Below, one piece after another: positions 12,457 through 23,690 of a stretch of 64,000 nucleotides of DNA. The stretch covers positions 1,488,001 to 1,552,000 of the forward strand of contig JAMYGW020000010.1 in NCBI GenBank assembly GCA_025617375.2, written 5' to 3'. A program made the translations under genes and the position numbers. Each line of letters starts with the position of its first letter. Position 1 is the stretch's first letter. The notes beneath the pieces were generated by a model that saw only the letters and a program-made list of their open reading frames with translations, had not been told where the DNA came from and did no database searches. The DNA comes from Acarospora socialis (Eukaryota > Ascomycota > Lecanoromycetes > Acarosporales > Acarosporaceae).

Positions 12457-14184
12457 CTAACGTTCTAAGAATGTAAGCATTACCAGTCCAGCAATCATGC
12501 ATCCCCACCGTGTTAGAGCCGCAACTCTAGTTCCGTCCCCAGTTGACACTTCCACGCCGGTTCCTACAATGCTTGTGCCTGTGCTTGTGCCTGTGCTCGT
12601 CTCTATACCTGTACCTGTATCTGTGCTCGTGCTCGTGCTTGCGCCTGTTCCTACCGTGCCCGGTCCTCCCGTGCCCGAGCGTGTACCCGCTCCCGCTCCC
12701 GCTCCCGCTCTCGTCGCCGTACTCGTCTCTGTCCCAGCCGCAGTCATCGTGCCCCAACCGCCCGCAATCCCACTCAAAATATACCCGCCCAACCCCACCC
12801 CCTCTGTAGCAGATCCAACAATCACCTCCGTTCCCCGCGCGCCCGCCACCAAACTAACCAACGTCCCACCGATCGTACCCCCATCTCCACCCGGCACAAG
12901 CGTATGTCCACTCACCAAGACATCGCCATTACTGGCTCTTGTGGCGGTGAAGACTTGTGCTCCGACGGTGATGTACTCGAGCGTAGGGGCCAAGGTCAGC
13001 GGGATCGGGACGGAGGACGTGCCGCCCACGAGAATATAGTTTGCACTCGGGGCGAGTGAGATGGGGGTGCCGGAGATGGTAATGGCGGGGCCGCCGGGTG
13101 TGAGGGTTTGGCCGACAAGGATTAGTGCGGAGCCTGTGGGGAGCAGTGTTACGGGTGAGCCTGCGATGACTATGACTGGTGACTGCGTGGGGAACTGTGC
13201 AGGAGGGGTGTTGGTGGCGGTAAAGGGCGGAATGGTGATGGTGCTTCCTCCCAGGAGTAGAATTTGGCTTGATGCGGAGCCAGAGTAAGATATGGGTGTT
13301 CCGGAGATGGTGATGGGGGGCCCGCCGGGTGTGAGGGTATGGCCGGCGAGGATTAGTGCTGAGTTGGTAGGGAGTAGCGTTACGGGTGAACTTGCGATGG
13401 TGATGATCAATGGTTGAGGTCGGAGCTGTGCAGAGGGGGTCGTGGTGGTGGTGGGTGAAGCGGTGGTGCTGCTTCCGCCGAGGAGAAGAATCTTGCTTGG
13501 GCTAGAGCGGGATTTCAGTGTTCCGGGCATGGTGACGGGAAGATTGCTTTGTGCAAGAGTTGTATCCTCCGCAATGATTGAAGAAGAAGCAGATGGAAGG
13601 TTGGGAGGCGAGCCGGCAAGGGTGTTAGTCGGTCCGACAGACTGCGCAGCAGTACCTCCAAGGGTGATGCTGCTTCCTGCCACAACTAGAATTGAGTCTG
13701 AGGGTGCAAGAGATACCACGGTGCCGCCTGCAGCTGTGATGGCGGGACCGCCAGCTGTGATTACATGGTCGCTAATGGTTATTGCTGAGGCTCCAGATGA
13801 TATGGTGACGATCTGGTTGCCAATACCAACTGTGGCGGCTGCTGAAGTAATGTCTGATGAAAGAATTCCAGCGCCGTTGCTAGTACCGCCTCCGGAAACC
13901 GATTGAGGAGCTTGAGGCCTAGCCGGTGAAGAGTTGACTATTGAAGTCTGAGTGGGATGTGGTGTAATTGTCTGAGATGCAGCAGATGCCGGCAACTCAG
14001 CTGAGTAGTCGCTTGTGGCTTTGACAGGAGGCAATATTGCTGTTGTGGAGTTGTAGAATTCTGCTTGGCATATTCGTCAGTGGCAACCTGCTATGTAGAT
14101 GGTAATTCTTCTAGGGCGCAGACTGGGTTGAGGATTCGCAAATGATATTGCAGAGAAGGTGAAGCACAGTAACAGAGTAGCCAT
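12457..14184 (-). CDS. Secreted, GPI-anchor-like Ser/Thr/Gly-rich beta-repeat protein
   Basis: A first exon from 14184 encodes a signal peptide (MATLLLCFTFSAISFA). A roughly 60-nt intron, donor at 14123 and acceptor at 14061 or 14064, joins it in frame to a long exon. The body carries repeats built on GGQTLTPGGPAITISGTPIS and LLPTGSALIL, including two near-identical 77-residue units. It is followed by a Thr/Ser/Gly linker coded by short GT-rich repeats (about 12540-12720) and a hydrophobic C-terminus (MIAGLVMLTFLER) fitting a GPI signal. There is no catalytic motif. The repeats share units with the pseudogene at 8035-9640, though the globular N-terminal region seen there is absent here. A cell-wall or surface protein is inferred; the specific function is unknown. 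The donor GTCTGC is unusual, so the first exon is less certain than the rest. Confidence 0.65.
13066..13527 (-). repeat. Two tandem 231-bp coding repeats
   Basis: Units starting near 13066 and 13297 align at a 231-bp (77-codon) offset with high identity, within the secreted repeat protein. The in-frame period indicates recent duplication inside the gene. Confidence 0.7.
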
Positions 14185-15147
14185 CAGAGCTGGCGCAATC
14201 AGACCTCTAGGTTCAAGCGAAGCGACTATCAGGAGGCAAGTAACACAAACAACACAGCTGTGTAGACAATCAAGTCGACAAGATCAGATAAATTGCACCA
14301 GAGCAGAAACGAGTGGAGAGGACCTCATCAATCAAATATACTCATTGCAAAGACAGTCTGATGAACAGGACCAGACATTTCCTCAGCCTCGTCTTCTTTC
14401 ACCTCCGAGGCCGCAGCAGAATTGACTATATTTACACATCAATGCTGCCGCCTTGCAAACGCAAAGTGTGGTGTGTTGCACATATTCTGAAGTCTTGCTT
14501 TGGTTGGACGGAGGTCAGTACTCGCAGAGCATCGTTCACAGGTACTGCCTTCAGCAGATGCAAGTGAGACTCTGCAATCAGGCCACACCAGATAGACGTA
14601 CTACCTGACTTTGGTGGAATGATGTCCCTCCAAAAGACCGTTGGCAGACAGGCTAACGAAGTATGAAGTACGCCTCGTACTGCCTTAACACTAACCCCTT
14701 TCAGTCTAGTGCGGCATGGAAGACAGTCACACAGCAGGTGCAGGGTAAACTGACTGCAGTAACTCGCCAAATCCGGTTCGCCTATGCTTATTTGGTCGGC
14801 ACCATGCATGAGCCGAGTCAATTTGGATGCAGCTATCTGCTGTACACTGCAGCGACTTGCAGGTGGGGGCGCAGAAAGTGCCTGGGGTAGAACATACACT
14901 CGATCCTGAGAGCCATGAGTGCTTGTAGCCCTTGGGGCCCCTGCACGACCTAGACGGAGCACAAAGAGGAGAGCGAGGGTGGAGATGTGCGGCTACTGCG
15001 AGGGCGTTGCCGACGTTGGGATCTGCTTTGGTCCATTCTCTAACAATGATAGTACATAGAAATGAGTACTTATGTCTAATAACAAGGCAAAGCATCTGAA
15101 AAATTGTGGAATCGTCTTTTATCACTTTCCCAGTCGTATATGTCTAG
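14185..15147. other. Intergenic, nothing recognised
   Basis: Head of the secreted repeat gene on one side, stop of the deuterolysin gene on the other. The longest frames (for example 14432-14962 minus) show no family motif, signal peptide or splice partners. Confidence 0.5.
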
Positions 15148-16419
15148 TTATGAAAAGAATGCTTTCGCCCTAAACTGCCCCGTCGAGAACCTCTCCAGAC
15201 AGACTTTCTGTTGATTCCACGGCGGCCCTCCCAAGCCCAAATCCCACGCCCACGTCCCGAGGAAGGAGTACGCGTTCGCATCCGTCGTCGTATCCTTGCC
15301 GGTCTTGACCGCATGGCCTACCTCAAACGCCGTCTCGCCCGTCTCATCGTTGACGTCGAGGCCTGGGCCAGAGATACTCTGGATGTGCGCCATTTCGTGC
15401 AGGAGCAGAAAGCCAATGCTGACGGTGCCGGGGGCGGCCGAGCACGGGGTCGGGTTGGGCGGCAGCGACAAGCCGCCGGGGCAGAGGACGATGGCGGGAG
15501 CTCGGCCGGGGCTTTGGGCCGCATAGCCGATTAAAGCTTCGAAGAGGTTGAGCCGGCAGTGCTTCATGAAGTCTCTGCACGTGACGCCGATGGGTTGGCC
15601 TTGGCCGAGTTGGGACTGGATGACGCGGCTCATGACGCCCCCCACGATGTTGGCCGCGCCTTGGTTGCCCGGGAAGAAGTATTTGAACGGCAGGTCGCTG
15701 AATTTGGCGGCGGCGTTGAGGGCCGCGCCGGCGAGATAGCTGGCGTGCAGCATGCCCATGGAGGCTTTGGCCGCAGCGGTGGGAGAGCAATGGCCCGGTA
15801 GCAGCCGGATGCCGCTGGTGGTGACGGCTCGACGGGTCTTGGGACGGGAGTGACGGGCGTTCACGGGGAGGGTGACTTGGAAGGGCGCGGAGATGTGGGA
15901 TATGGAGGTCAGGTTGACTTTCGAGACATCGCCGAGTCGCAACTGCCCGTCTATCAACCGCCCTTTGGCTGCGGGATGGACATCATACACTCCGTCGTGC
16001 TCTTTCAGCCCTCGGAAAGCCGAGGACAGCGAAATCTCGATCGTCTGGAGGCGTTCCGACCCTTTCGGCTCGAGCACAACATATTCCGTCAGGTTGAATT
16101 CCCGCGTGAAGTTCCCTCCGGGCGCCAAGTCCAAGAAATCCTCCCGACCCACGCCGCTGTAAAACAAGTGGCTCGCCCCCATCGGCAAGCGGGTTCCGGC
16201 CGCATCGGTGATTCTGAACGGAAGGGACTGATGCGAGGTGTCGAAGATGGTGTTGTGTTTGAGCACGGAGACGTGGCGGGTGTGGGTGTTGGTTATGACG
16301 GCCATTATGAGGTTGTGGTCGTGGTTGCAGCGGGTTATGGTCCCGGTTAGCTGGGCGATGGAAAGGGAGAGGTGGGAGAGAAGGAGAATGAGGGTTGAGT
16401 GGAGATAGGTTTTTGTCAT
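15148..16419 (-). CDS. Deuterolysin-type (M35) secreted zinc metalloprotease
   Basis: Single exon of about 423 residues. A signal peptide (MTKTYLHSTLILLLSHLSLS) starts at 16419; an in-frame Met 25 codons upstream would bury it, so the inner Met is chosen. The first half is the M35 prodomain-like beta region. The catalytic half has the HExxH zinc site HEMAH in GFLLLHEMAHIQ, and downstream TDANAYSFLGTWAW, which fits the Asp ligand and Tyr region of aspzincins. Cysteines are arranged as in secreted proteases. The enzyme would hydrolyse extracellular proteins. Family membership is secure; substrate is not known. Confidence 0.85.
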   Translation of the reverse strand: MTKTYLHSTLILLLSHLSLSIAQLTGTITRCNHDHNLIMAVITNTHTRHVSVLKHNTIFDTSHQSLPFRITDAAGTRLPMGASHLFYSGVGREDFLDLAPGGNFTREFNLTEYVVLEPKGSERLQTIEISLSSAFRGLKEHDGVYDVHPAAKGRLIDGQLRLGDVSKVNLTSISHISAPFQVTLPVNARHSRPKTRRAVTTSGIRLLPGHCSPTAAAKASMGMLHASYLAGAALNAAAKFSDLPFKYFFPGNQGAANIVGGVMSRVIQSQLGQGQPIGVTCRDFMKHCRLNLFEALIGYAAQSPGRAPAIVLCPGGLSLPPNPTPCSAAPGTVSIGFLLLHEMAHIQSISGPGLDVNDETGETAFEVGHAVKTGKDTTTDANAYSFLGTWAWDLGLGGPPWNQQKVCLERFSTGQFRAKAFFS

Positions 16420-16913
16420 GTCTGGAAAGTAGAGTGCGGCGAAGAGACTCAGTAGGTACGAATTTTTGCTCAAAGGTATGGATGCGAAGCTCAACGTAAA
16501 GAAAGGGATCTATATATGTTTTCGCATACAAAGTAGATACGCTGGGGTATGAATCAAGAAGACCATGAGTTAAGCCATGAAACAGCCTTGTACTCCTACT
16601 GTGTACATAGTACAGTGCATAGACTGTGATGTTGAACATTCTGTCCTACGCGTGTGTTTCATGGTGAAGCACTGCCCTGATGATGGAAGGTTATGGCAGT
16701 TGATACGCACCAGTCATGCAGGTGGTTAGAGGTCATATCCTGAAGGTTGAGTGCCGGCTTAGCAGTGAGATGAGACAGTTCGTCTGCGCTATTAGCGATT
16801 TACACTTGACAAATCCGAGTGTTGAAACTGAAGAAGAACTTAGTTGAATGGACACTGCGTGTGGATTGGGATCATAGATCTTTCTTGGTGTTTAACTTAT
16901 ACTTTATACAGTA
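16420..16913. other. Promoter side of the deuterolysin gene, nothing recognised
   Basis: No open frame of note. The MITE begins at its right end. Confidence 0.4.
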
Positions 16914-17362
16914 ACGTCTTCTAGGATTAAGCGAAAATGATGGGGAAGCGAAAATCTGACCATTTTTACCCGTACACCACACCTAATCAGACAGTGGTTC
17001 CAGGCTTATCACACCTAAACTCACGCCTAAACTCACATCTAAGTCCAAGTCTAAACTCATACGTAAACTCATGTCTAAACTCATGTCTAAACTTCATTAA
17101 CACATAATTTCAACATAACTTTTCTGAATGAAAGCAGAAGTGAAATTTGTATGAAAATTCAAATATAATCTACAGAGAATTCTACATGCGATGGATGTGA
17201 CTTGAAATATTGATTTAGGCGTGGATTTAGGCATGAGTTTAGGTGCAATAAGCCTAGAAGCACTGTCTTATTAGGCGGGCTGTACAGGTAAAAATCCAGT
17301 GGTGTACTTCATCTGGTTAGATTTTCGCTTCCCCATCATTTTCGCTTAATCCTAGAAGACGT
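16914..17362. mobile_element. Tc1/mariner-like MITE, 449 bp, with 44-bp perfect terminal inverted repeats
   Basis: The left end starts ACGTCTTCTAGGATTAAGCG and the right end is its exact reverse complement for 44 bp, continuing with one mismatch. Both ends are flanked by TA (16912-16913 and 17363-17364), the target duplication of Tc1/mariner elements. Inverted similarity resumes further in (a block ending AGACAGTG, then AGGCTTAT and CACCTAAACTCA), so the element is nearly a fold-back. It encodes no protein and would depend on a transposase from elsewhere. The intact ends suggest a fairly young insertion. Confidence 0.85.
17016..17096 (+). repeat. Minisatellite inside the MITE, about 12-bp units
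   Basis: Seven or so imperfect copies of a CTAAACTCATGT-like unit run in tandem. A shorter inverted set (units like GATTTAGGCGTG) lies in the right half near 17212-17245. Confidence 0.7.
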
Positions 17363-17432
17363 TATGGTCGTTAAGCTCAAGATGTAGGGTAAGAAGTCAC
17401 GTGGTATCTATGGAAAAATTCAACCACCTTCC

Positions 17433-17505
17433 AAAAGACCGGTTAGTTGGTTATGACGTGTCCTTAACACGGACAAGGTCCTGGGTTCACACCCCAGATT
17501 TGTCA
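17433..17505 (+). pseudogene. Decayed tRNA-Val (AAC)
   Basis: D-arm-like stretch, a 5-bp anticodon stem (TGTCC/GGACA) around loop TTAACAC, variable loop AGGTC and a 5-bp T stem CTGGG/CCCAG around TTCACAC all line up with normal spacing, giving anticodon AAC at 17466-17468. The acceptor stem does not pair (three Watson-Crick pairs and one wobble out of seven) and the T loop deviates from TTCGANN, so it is probably a pseudogene. A T-run (17521-17526) follows. Confidence 0.5.
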
Positions 17506-17817
17506 GTTTGGTTTATTGTCCTTTTTTGACAGCGGCGTACGGGCAAATACGACGGCCGACAATCAACGTATGTTGACTTGTCGGCCACTCGAGTTCTTGC
17601 TTATCTACTCAGGAGCGGCAAGCAGCTGTTGTTACTCCATTTTTTAATAATGATCTACGAGTACCTTAAGGGAGGCACCATCAAAACAGGAACAAGGAGT
17701 GAGACGTTGCAAATCCTTCGAGAACGTCTTCGGAGCTAGATCTCAACAAACCATTCCAACCCACTGGCCCCTGGACGAGGCCAAGACGCTTACTCAAGAC
17801 AGGCTAAGCCCATAACG

Positions 17818-18861
17818 ATGGCCTCCTTCTCACCATCTACGATGAGGGCTTGGCAATATTCAAGCACCAAAGGCGGCCTTGAAAAAAACCTCAAGATCAA
17901 CGCGTCCACCCCTTTACCCAAGCCAAAGCCCGACCAGCACCTAGTTCGAATCATCGCAACCGCACTCAACCCCGTCGACTACAAAGTATCCGAGATTCCC
18001 GGCGTCGGCCTCGTCGCCGTTCCCAAACCAGCCACACCGGGCCTCGACTTCGCCGGCACCATCGTCCGACCTGCACCGGGCTCGCCCCTCAAGGCCGGCC
18101 AACTGGTGTTTGGCGTGGCCGGCAGCTCGCCGTTAGCGGGCGGCGCCCTCGCCGACTTCGCCCTCGCCGGAACCAACAGCACCGTCGCGCTCCCGGATGG
18201 CGTCGACGTGGTCGATGCAGCGACCGTCGGCGTCGCGGGACTGACGGCCTATCAGTCCATCGTGCCGCGCGTCAGGAAGGGCGACAGGATCTTCATCAAT
18301 GGCGGGTCCGGTGGGACGGGAGTGTTTGGCATCCAGTTTGCCAAGGCGGTGGGATGCCATGTCACGACGACTTGCTCGACAACCAATGTAGAGCTCTGTA
18401 AGAGATTGGGCGCAGACGAGGTGGTGGACTACAAGAACGGAAGCGTCCTTGAAGCGTTGAAAGCTAGTGAGGACAAATTCGATCATGCGGTCGATAACGT
18501 GGGGACGGACAAGAAGCTCTTATGGCGTTGTCACGAGTTCATGCGGTCTGGTGCCGCCTACGTAATAGTCGGCGGGGACCCCTCGCTTGGGAGTCTGGCG
18601 GATGGGCTGAAACGGAAGGTGTGGCCTGGCTTTCTCGGCGGGCCGAAGGGCAAGGTGGAGGGGTTCTGGCCGCAGCAAAACGTTGAAGACTTCCAGCAGG
18701 TCGGGGAGTGGATGAAGACGGGTAAAGTCAAAGCGGTGATTGATCAGAGGTTTTTGTTCGAGCAGGCGCCGCAGGCGTTCGAGAAGTTGAAGACCGGCAG
18801 GGCAAAGGGGAAGATCGTGATCGAGGTGGCTGCAGAGACGGACATGAAGGCGTCGGTATGA
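17818..18861 (+). CDS. Medium-chain (MDR) NAD(P)H quinone oxidoreductase-like protein
   Basis: Single exon, 347 residues, the usual length for the zinc-less quinone reductase/RTN4IP1-like branch. The GroES-like N-terminal half contains ATALNPVDYKVSE and PGLDFAGTIV. The nucleotide-binding site is NGGSGGTGVFGIQFAKAVG (about residues 160-178), followed by TTTCSTTNVELCKRLGADE. No structural zinc cluster is seen. It probably reduces a quinone or enone with NADPH; the substrate cannot be told. The gene converges on the aldehyde dehydrogenase at 19539-21372, so shared metabolism is possible but not shown. Start fixed by the first Met after a stop-rich leader. Confidence 0.85.
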   Translation: MASFSPSTMRAWQYSSTKGGLEKNLKINASTPLPKPKPDQHLVRIIATALNPVDYKVSEIPGVGLVAVPKPATPGLDFAGTIVRPAPGSPLKAGQLVFGVAGSSPLAGGALADFALAGTNSTVALPDGVDVVDAATVGVAGLTAYQSIVPRVRKGDRIFINGGSGGTGVFGIQFAKAVGCHVTTTCSTTNVELCKRLGADEVVDYKNGSVLEALKASEDKFDHAVDNVGTDKKLLWRCHEFMRSGAAYVIVGGDPSLGSLADGLKRKVWPGFLGGPKGKVEGFWPQQNVEDFQQVGEWMKTGKVKAVIDQRFLFEQAPQAFEKLKTGRAKGKIVIEVAAETDMKASV

Positions 18862-19538
18862 GGTATTTTACTCGACCTTGGCGTCATCCGAGCTTCGGAG
18901 GTACCGAGTGTGGGACATGGATCTGGAGTACTTCGGTGATCATCTGCTTGGTCTTTGGCTCAAGGCGTTGTGTTTCTCATGTCGGGAGCTCTTACGGAAA
19001 GCAGACGTCGTTATTCGACCCCTGGCGATGCTTCGCTCCATGACTATACGAACATCAAACCAAGACATGAAGCCAACGTACATCTCCTACAGTACGCTAC
19101 GTAGACTGTGATGTTGAATCACAGCTGTGCTTCGAGTAGAGCACTGCCTTGGTGACGGGGACGAAGTCAGGGACGTTGGTTGATCTTTGGGCGAGAGTGG
19201 CCAATTGGTAGCCCAGTCGGGAGAGGAAATAATGCGCCAGCGCTATTCAGCGTTGGTTGATGCGATGGAGAAGGTCATGGTACACCTAGTGAGTAAGCTA
19301 CCTACCTAAGGTAAGTAGGTTGGAGTGGTGCTGCATTGGTAAGCGCACGGTGAGGGTTCGAGTTTCCGGAGAACAGCTGCTAGTACGTATGAAGACATCA
19401 AGTGATACGGAGACATGACAGGACTGGATTCTCAGGATTTTGATATTTACTCTACTTCCATTCAGTGAGAGTAGCTATGGTTTGTGAAGCAGAAAAGTGG
19501 CCGGCAAATTATACAACGCCTGGGACAATGTTGTCAAT
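18862..19538. other. Convergent intergenic region, nothing recognised
   Basis: Lies between the 3' ends of the MDR and ALDH genes. A B-box-like GGTTCGAGTTTCC near 19355 has no stem partners (see rejected items). Confidence 0.4.
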
Positions 19539-21372
19539 CTAGCCAAACAGCGCATCACCGAGACGGATCGACACCGTCTTGGTCTGCGTGTAGTTGGCTA
19601 ATGCCGCCTCTCCCAGCTCTCGTCCGATACCGCTCTCCTTGTACCCACCAAACGGCATTTGGTGGTGAAGGGTGTTGTAGGTGTTGACCCAGACGGTTCC
19701 GGCGCGTAGGGCGTTGGACACACGGATGGCGGTGTTGAGGTTGGTGGTGTGTACGGCGGCGGCGAGACCGTAGGTGGTGCTGTTGCCGACGCGGATGGCC
19801 TCCTCCTCGTCCTTGAACTTGGCGATCGAGCAGACCGGGCCGAAGATCTCTTCTTGCATGATCTTCATGTCTTCGCTGACGTTGGAGAAGATGGTTGGTT
19901 CGATGAAGTAACCCTTGTCCCCGTGGCGTTTGCCGCCAATCTCGACCTTGGCGCCGGCCTTCTTGCCCTCTTCGATGTATCTGGCTACGGTTAGTATTCC
20001 TTTGATCCCTCGGATTGAACAAACGGCGATAGAGCTTACCCCATGATGCGGTCGTATTGCAGTTGCGAGACCTGAGGACCTTGGAATGTGTCTGCCGCGA
20101 ATGGGTCACCGACGACGTTCTTGCCAGCCCTCTCCTTGAACCTCTGAACGAACTTGTCGTAGATACCCTCCTGGACGTAGATTCTTGAACCGGCACAGCA
20201 GCACTGGCCGTGGTTGAAGAAGATGCCGAAGTTGACCCATGAGATGGCGTTTTCGATGTTTGCGTCGTCGAAGACAATGTTTGGGCTCTTGCCACCGAGT
20301 TCCAACGTAACCTTCTTCAAGTTGGAGCCTGCGGCAGCCTTCATGATCTGTCGGCCCACGACGGTTGAACCGGTAAAAGCGACCTTGTCGACGTCCATGT
20401 GGGCGGAGAGAGCGGCGCCGGCAATCTTGCCGAAACCAGAGAGAATGTTGATGACCCCCGGTGGGAAACCGGCCTGCTTGATCAGCTGAGCGGCATAGAG
20501 GCCCGAGAGTGGTGTCTGCTCAGCGGTCTTGAGAACGACGGTGTTTCCGGTGGCAACAGCCGGGCCAATCTTCCATGACCACATAAGAATGGGGAAGTTC
20601 CACGGAATGATCTGAGCACAGACACCGATCTACGATCGAACCGCAATAAGTAACAGTACCCAAGATTGTGGGATTCAACTATGCAGAACTTACGGGTTCT
20701 TGCTTGGTGTAGTTGAAGGTATCGGCCATGGTGTCAATCACTTTCCCTTCGATCTTGTCCGCCCATCCACCGTAGTACCTCAGACAACCAGAGGCCATCT
20801 GGACATCGACCTTGGCCATTGACATGGCCTTGCCATTGTCCAAGGATTCGATGGCAGCGATGGTTTCCAAATGCTCGTCGAAGAGTTGCGCGAGCTTGTT
20901 CAGGTATTTCCCTCGCTGCTCGGGCGTCACCGTCTTCCATTCGCCCTCGAACGCTTTCCGGGCGGCGGCAACCGCGATGTCGACATCTTTCTCGGTAGCT
21001 TCGTGAACGGCGACGATGGGCTTTTCGGTCGAAGGGTTGATGGTCTCGAAGGTTTTGCCGTCTACACCCTTGACGAATTCATTGTTGATGAACCTGTAAT
21101 GTCGAGAAAGCTCCGGTCAGCGAGGGTTGCTCAGCTACTAATTAACACGCAAATAGTTGCGCCTCGGCTGGCAGTGGTGATGCAGTCGAAGCCGCGAAGG
21201 TTTAGCGAGGGGCAGATTGCGGGGTATGGACGGATAAGAGACGCCCTGATGTATCTTGCGCCTCACTGCAATGGCTGGCTGAAAGAGACTTGATGATGAG
21301 GATGACTTACAGTCCAGTTGGCTGTTCGTATTTGCCCGTGTGAGGAGTCTCAATTTGCTCTGAGAGAGACAT
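19539..21372 (-). CDS. Aldehyde dehydrogenase (NAD(P)+), AldA-like
   Basis: Four exons (21311-21372, 20694-21093, 20040-20629, 19539-19980) with introns of 217, 64 and 59 nt give 497 residues, the standard ALDH length. N-terminus [20 protein letters not shown]; cofactor region [17 protein letters not shown] and [11 protein letters not shown]; catalytic Glu in [14 protein letters not shown]; catalytic Cys in [16 protein letters not shown]-terminal [19 protein letters not shown]. It oxidises aldehydes such as acetaldehyde to acids, in cytosol or mitochondria; no targeting sequence is obvious. The 217-nt first intron, after a 62-nt exon, is longer than its neighbours. Confidence 0.92.
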
Positions 21373-23690
21373 ATTTGCAAGTTGATAATTGTGTTTAATG
21401 AGGTAAAAGTTGCTCTTCGCAGGTTTCTTTGAAGCAGAAGGAAAGATGAAGTGGGGTAGAAGAAAAGGATATATAATTTATACCAACACACAAAGTTTTT
21501 TGATTTGTGGATTAGTAAACAGCAGCGGGGCGATCTCCGCCAAAGGATGGGATTAGATGCAAATACAGTACCTAGTGAGATGATGAAGTCCCACATCGCG
21601 CTTATCTTGGTCATAAAGTCATTGCCGCATCTGGCAATCAATTCGTCGAGTCAATGGCTGATGGAACCCCGAACTTCCCCACATGGAAGAAGGGGGAGGG
21701 GTTGAATGACTTCGGATGAGGAGCCCCTCTTTTAGCGTGTCCCAGACTGAAAATCAAAGGGAAGAGCCCTGCACCCTTGAGGTCTGTCTTGGTCTAGGCC
21801 ATGGCGAATGGATGGTCGGCTTCTAACTCAGAGTAGGGGCCCGTTCAGGTAATCATCACGATTCAGCAGGGTCTTCCGGCAGAGGAGAGAACAGCCACCC
21901 TATCCAATATATGTATTGTACCTTAGGTCCCATCGCCTGTTGTGCGACGTGCATGCGTGTATGACAGACACTTGTTGCAGTATTACACGAGTACCCGAAC
22001 CATCCACAAAAAATCATGTCCCTACGACGAGGGTATTTGAACAAAACGAACAGGAGGTGCACCTGTTGTATAAAGGTAAGACGAACTGATAGAAATGGTT
22101 CGGACGACACTGAACGAATCAACAATGTTCTCCATATTCCCGCGGCCTTCCAGTCTACCGCCCTCCATCTTCCTCCGCATACCCGATGTGCGCTAAAATC
22201 ACACAATATCAACGTACTGTAGCTTTCGGTGCGCGATACATTTGCAATGGATGACCAGGACCGTTTCCGTCCCCATGTTCGAGGCTACCTATATGATCCT
22301 TCTCAGTCATCTCTGCCATGGTGTGTTCCCGCGTTCGAAGACTCTGTCACATCAGCCTGATGACCCTGCCTCTCATCTCATTCAACACATCCTGTTCTTC
22401 ATAGAGCCCTCTCCTCTGGTGAGTAGGGTATCCCTGGACTCGCTTTGCCGTGTGTTGAGAAACGAAATGCAACATGACCATTGGCACCGCTGGAAGCCAG
22501 CACTAACTTCTCGCTCATGATTGATAAGGACGTGAAAGTGAGAGAAAACCTGTAGAAAAGCGGAAGGAAGCGGAAGGAAGCGTCAACTGGCTCGATACTC
22601 GAGAATCGAGTCTAGCCCTGTTTGCACATCCGGTACTTCTACCTATACCACGATCCATGGCTTCTCTCCCTCATGATAGAGAATCTGGGGAAGAGGGGTT
22701 CCGTTACCCGGAATTGGTCGATCTCCGGTCCTAGAAATGTTACGTGTGAACCGGCGCGATCTTTAGGTTAGTGTATCCCTACTTTGCGTTCAGGTCTACT
22801 CCGTAGGTAGTGGAAGAAAAGAGAACTTTGAGGTCGAAGTGCATGCCGTAAGACGGTCTCCTGGAGTGTCAGCTAGGCTGCCTGCGTCATCAAGCGTTGC
22901 AAGCGATGATTCCCTAAGGACACAGGAATATCGAGGAGATATAGATTACTACCCCTTGCGATAACAATGTGTCCGATCTCGGAAACTCAGGCGCGGACTT
23001 TGATTATGAAAGAAAATTTCCGACCAGTGGGTACGGATATATAACAAAACAAGACAAACATTGTCAGCTGTGATGGCTCAACTTAAAGAAGGCCACCGTA
23101 TCCCACTGCAACTGTCTCCTTCCTCTTTCACAAGAACGGAAGAAAGGTGCCCAGTTCGAACCCCGTGGTAGTCTCCAACTCGTGCGGGTAACCCACGATC
23201 TGCTTCGCGGGGCTCTAAGCAATGGGGATGAATCTTGAGGGAAGCAATTCTGCAGAGGCATCCCCACCATCGGGTGGCGGCACTGGATCACACCTTCTTT
23301 CGCTACGAGACGGGGGTGGTGGGCTGGTGGTCGACTTTTTTGATGTTTTTTTGTCTTTCCCCATCTTTAAACCTCGGTTGCTAATTTAATATCTTCGCCT
23401 GCCTGATATGAGCTGATTATGTTGCAACCAGCGCAAGTAGATGATGATGTCGTCTGTTGTGCCATGACCTGTAATAATTCCGTACTCGAGCAAAGAACAT
23501 TTCCATTATCAGTCGCATTTGCTACGTATGATTTCTTTCATTAACCGTTATCTAGTATACAAAGTTGCAGAGGCAGCCACCACCAGGCTGCGAATCTGCC
23601 ACACTTATCTCGATCAAGATGGCCGTGCTCCATGGAGTCAGTCTCGCTATGCTATGTAAATCGCCGGAGAAACGCCATACTCGCTGAGGT
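21373..23690. other. 2.3-kb intergenic stretch, no gene seen
   Basis: Upstream of the ALDH gene and downstream of the PP6 gene. Frames are short and without family motifs. Contains a GGAAGCGGAAGGAAGC repeat near 22560 and poly-T near 23336-23351. Confidence 0.5.

Noticed and set aside
19315-19385. Possible tRNA with GGTTCGAGTTTCC and a GGTAAGCGC D-loop-like piece
   Set aside because: The T stem does not pair, and no acceptor or anticodon stem forms.
23140-23215. B-box-like GGTTCGAAC on the minus strand
   Set aside because: No A box, no anticodon arm and no acceptor pairing at tRNA spacing.
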